Assembly (NCBI RefSeq): GCF_900520355.1
Contig: NZ_LS999521.1
Location: 2,108,001-2,172,000, forward strand
Length of the DNA stretch: 64,000 nt
Source: Acinetobacter calcoaceticus
GTDB taxonomy: Bacteria; Pseudomonadota; Gammaproteobacteria; Pseudomonadales; Moraxellaceae
Reading direction: 5' to 3'
The notes under the pieces were generated by a model. That model was not told the origin of the DNA. It made no database searches and saw only the letters and a list, made by a program, of their open reading frames with translations. Positions 63,186 to 64,000 of this stretch are shown here, piece by piece (position 1 is the stretch's first letter; every line of letters starts with the position of its first letter). The position numbers were made by a program, and so were the translations under genes.

Positions 63186-64000
63186 ATGCTTGCATTCTTT
63201 TCTCGATTAAGCTTAGTCACTAAGATTATTATCGCCATTATTTTAGGAATAGGCGTTGCATTACTATTTCCGAACGTTACGCCTTACTTAAGTTTATTTG
63301 GTGAGCTTTTCATTAAAGCCTTAAAATCGGTTGCCCCTATTTTAGTTTTTGTATTGGTGCTTTCTTCTATTGCCAACTTTCAAGTGGGTCATAGTGCAAA
63401 TTTACGCCCAGTTCTACTTCTATATGTAATAGGAATGCTATTAGCCGCTTTTAGTGCTGTTATTGCAAGTTTATCTTTTCCAAGCACCTTATTCCTCAAT
63501 ACGATTTCACATAATGATTTACAAGCGCCTGGTAGTCTCGCAGATATATTAAAAAATTTGCTTTTAAGCTTTATTGCAAACCCTGTTCAAGCCATTAGTG
63601 AAGCTAACTTTATCGGTATTTTAGCTTGGGCAATTGGCCTTGGTTTAGCTATGCGCCATAGCTCAGATACGACAAAACAAGTAATGCAAGATGTTGCACA
63701 TGCTGTCAGTGCTATTATTCATAAAGTAATTGCTTTCGCACCTGTCGGTATTTTCGGTCTAGTTGCTGTAACATTTGCTGATGCGGGTCTTGCGACACTT
63801 GAGAGCTATGCACACTTATTAGTCGTATTACTAGGGACAATGCTATTTGTTGCCCTCATAGTCAACCCTATTCTGGTAGGCTTAACTATCCGTGGTAATC
63901 CATATCCTTTAGTTTTTAAATGTTTAAAAGAAAGCGGTATTACTGCTTTCTTCACACGAAGTTCAGCAGCCAACATTCCAGTTAACTTAGATTTAGCAGA
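63186..64000 (+). CDS. sstT: Serine/threonine:Na+ symporter SstT (partial, runs off the window)
   Basis: Reading from the ATG at 63186 gives an open frame to the window end (271 codons). The sequence begins [20 protein letters not shown] and continues with [20 protein letters not shown] and later [20 protein letters not shown], the serine-rich hairpin loop of dicarboxylate/amino acid:cation symporters. The start and the [13 protein letters not shown] segment match SstT specifically (E. coli 414 aa), which imports serine and threonine with sodium. About six membrane segments are present so far. The last third is missing because of the window edge. Confidence 0.93.
   Translation, partial: MLAFFSRLSLVTKIIIAIILGIGVALLFPNVTPYLSLFGELFIKALKSVAPILVFVLVLSSIANFQVGHSANLRPVLLLYVIGMLLAAFSAVIASLSFPSTLFLNTISHNDLQAPGSLADILKNLLLSFIANPVQAISEANFIGILAWAIGLGLAMRHSSDTTKQVMQDVAHAVSAIIHKVIAFAPVGIFGLVAVTFADAGLATLESYAHLLVVLLGTMLFVALIVNPILVGLTIRGNPYPLVFKCLKESGITAFFTRSSAANIPVNLDLA

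Overview
The window looks like chromosome of an Acinetobacter species, most likely of the calcoaceticus-baumannii complex. It is AT-rich and carries Acinetobacter-type gene orders: rpsA-ihfB-lapA-pyrF, holB-pilZ-tatD, kdsB-lpxK-msbA next to an exbD/exbB-type pair, rsmG-parA-parB, and amgK/murU beside lptD-surA. The species call is inference from protein sequences; no rRNA gene is present. I see no insertion sequence, prophage, CRISPR array, tRNA or rRNA, so this is mainly core genome with accessory metabolic genes.

Layout. 1-6.7 kb: small enzymes (Dyp peroxidase, GST-fold protein, RraA, NAD(P)-binding protein, rpsT, histidine phosphatase, CysQ, an unrecognised small gene, an SRAP/YedK protein). 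6.8-22.4 kb: what appears to be a complete envelope-spanning peptide uptake system. A leftward operon encodes two peptide-binding proteins, an exported M3 peptidase, two permeases and a fused double ATPase. The divergent rightward operon encodes a TonB-dependent receptor and a private TonB-ExbB-ExbD-ExbD motor. The 781-bp divergent gap holds a near-perfect sigma-54 promoter for the receptor side and a weaker sigma-54-like site for the ABC side. 22.5-30.6 kb: malate synthase G, ZapE, an AraC regulator divergent from a Baeyer-Villiger-type monooxygenase, a LysO exporter and pyrF.

30.8-52.1 kb: an almost unbroken leftward run of housekeeping and envelope genes. From its upstream end: amgK-murU, rsmG-parA-parB, an exbB/exbD-like pair, msbA-lpxK-kdsB, holB-pilZ-tatD, a TetR regulator, the type II secretion pseudopilins gspH-I-J-K, queD-like, ung, an HIBCH-like hydrolase, tadA, a SRPBCC protein, cmk, rpsA, ihfB and lapA. 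GspJ has an abnormally long pre-cleavage leader built from three degenerate copies of a GC-rich palindromic repeat inserted in frame.

52.2-64 kb: lptD-surA rightward, then fba, a small lipoprotein and pgk leftward. A DUF2237 protein, a YceF-type Maf pyrophosphatase and a RoxA/YcfD-like oxygenase follow rightward. The last part is a regulator-rich, AT-rich stretch with a TetR regulator, a BigR/SqrR-type thiol ArsR regulator, several palindromic candidate operators, and the start of sstT, cut by the window end.

Start codons were moved from the longest ORF to better-supported internal starts for tonB, the second exbD, the monooxygenase, pyrF, lapA, cmk, the SRPBCC gene, amgK, lptD, surA, maf and the unrecognised gene near 5.6 kb. 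Functions are assigned from motifs and remembered family features; no database search was run.
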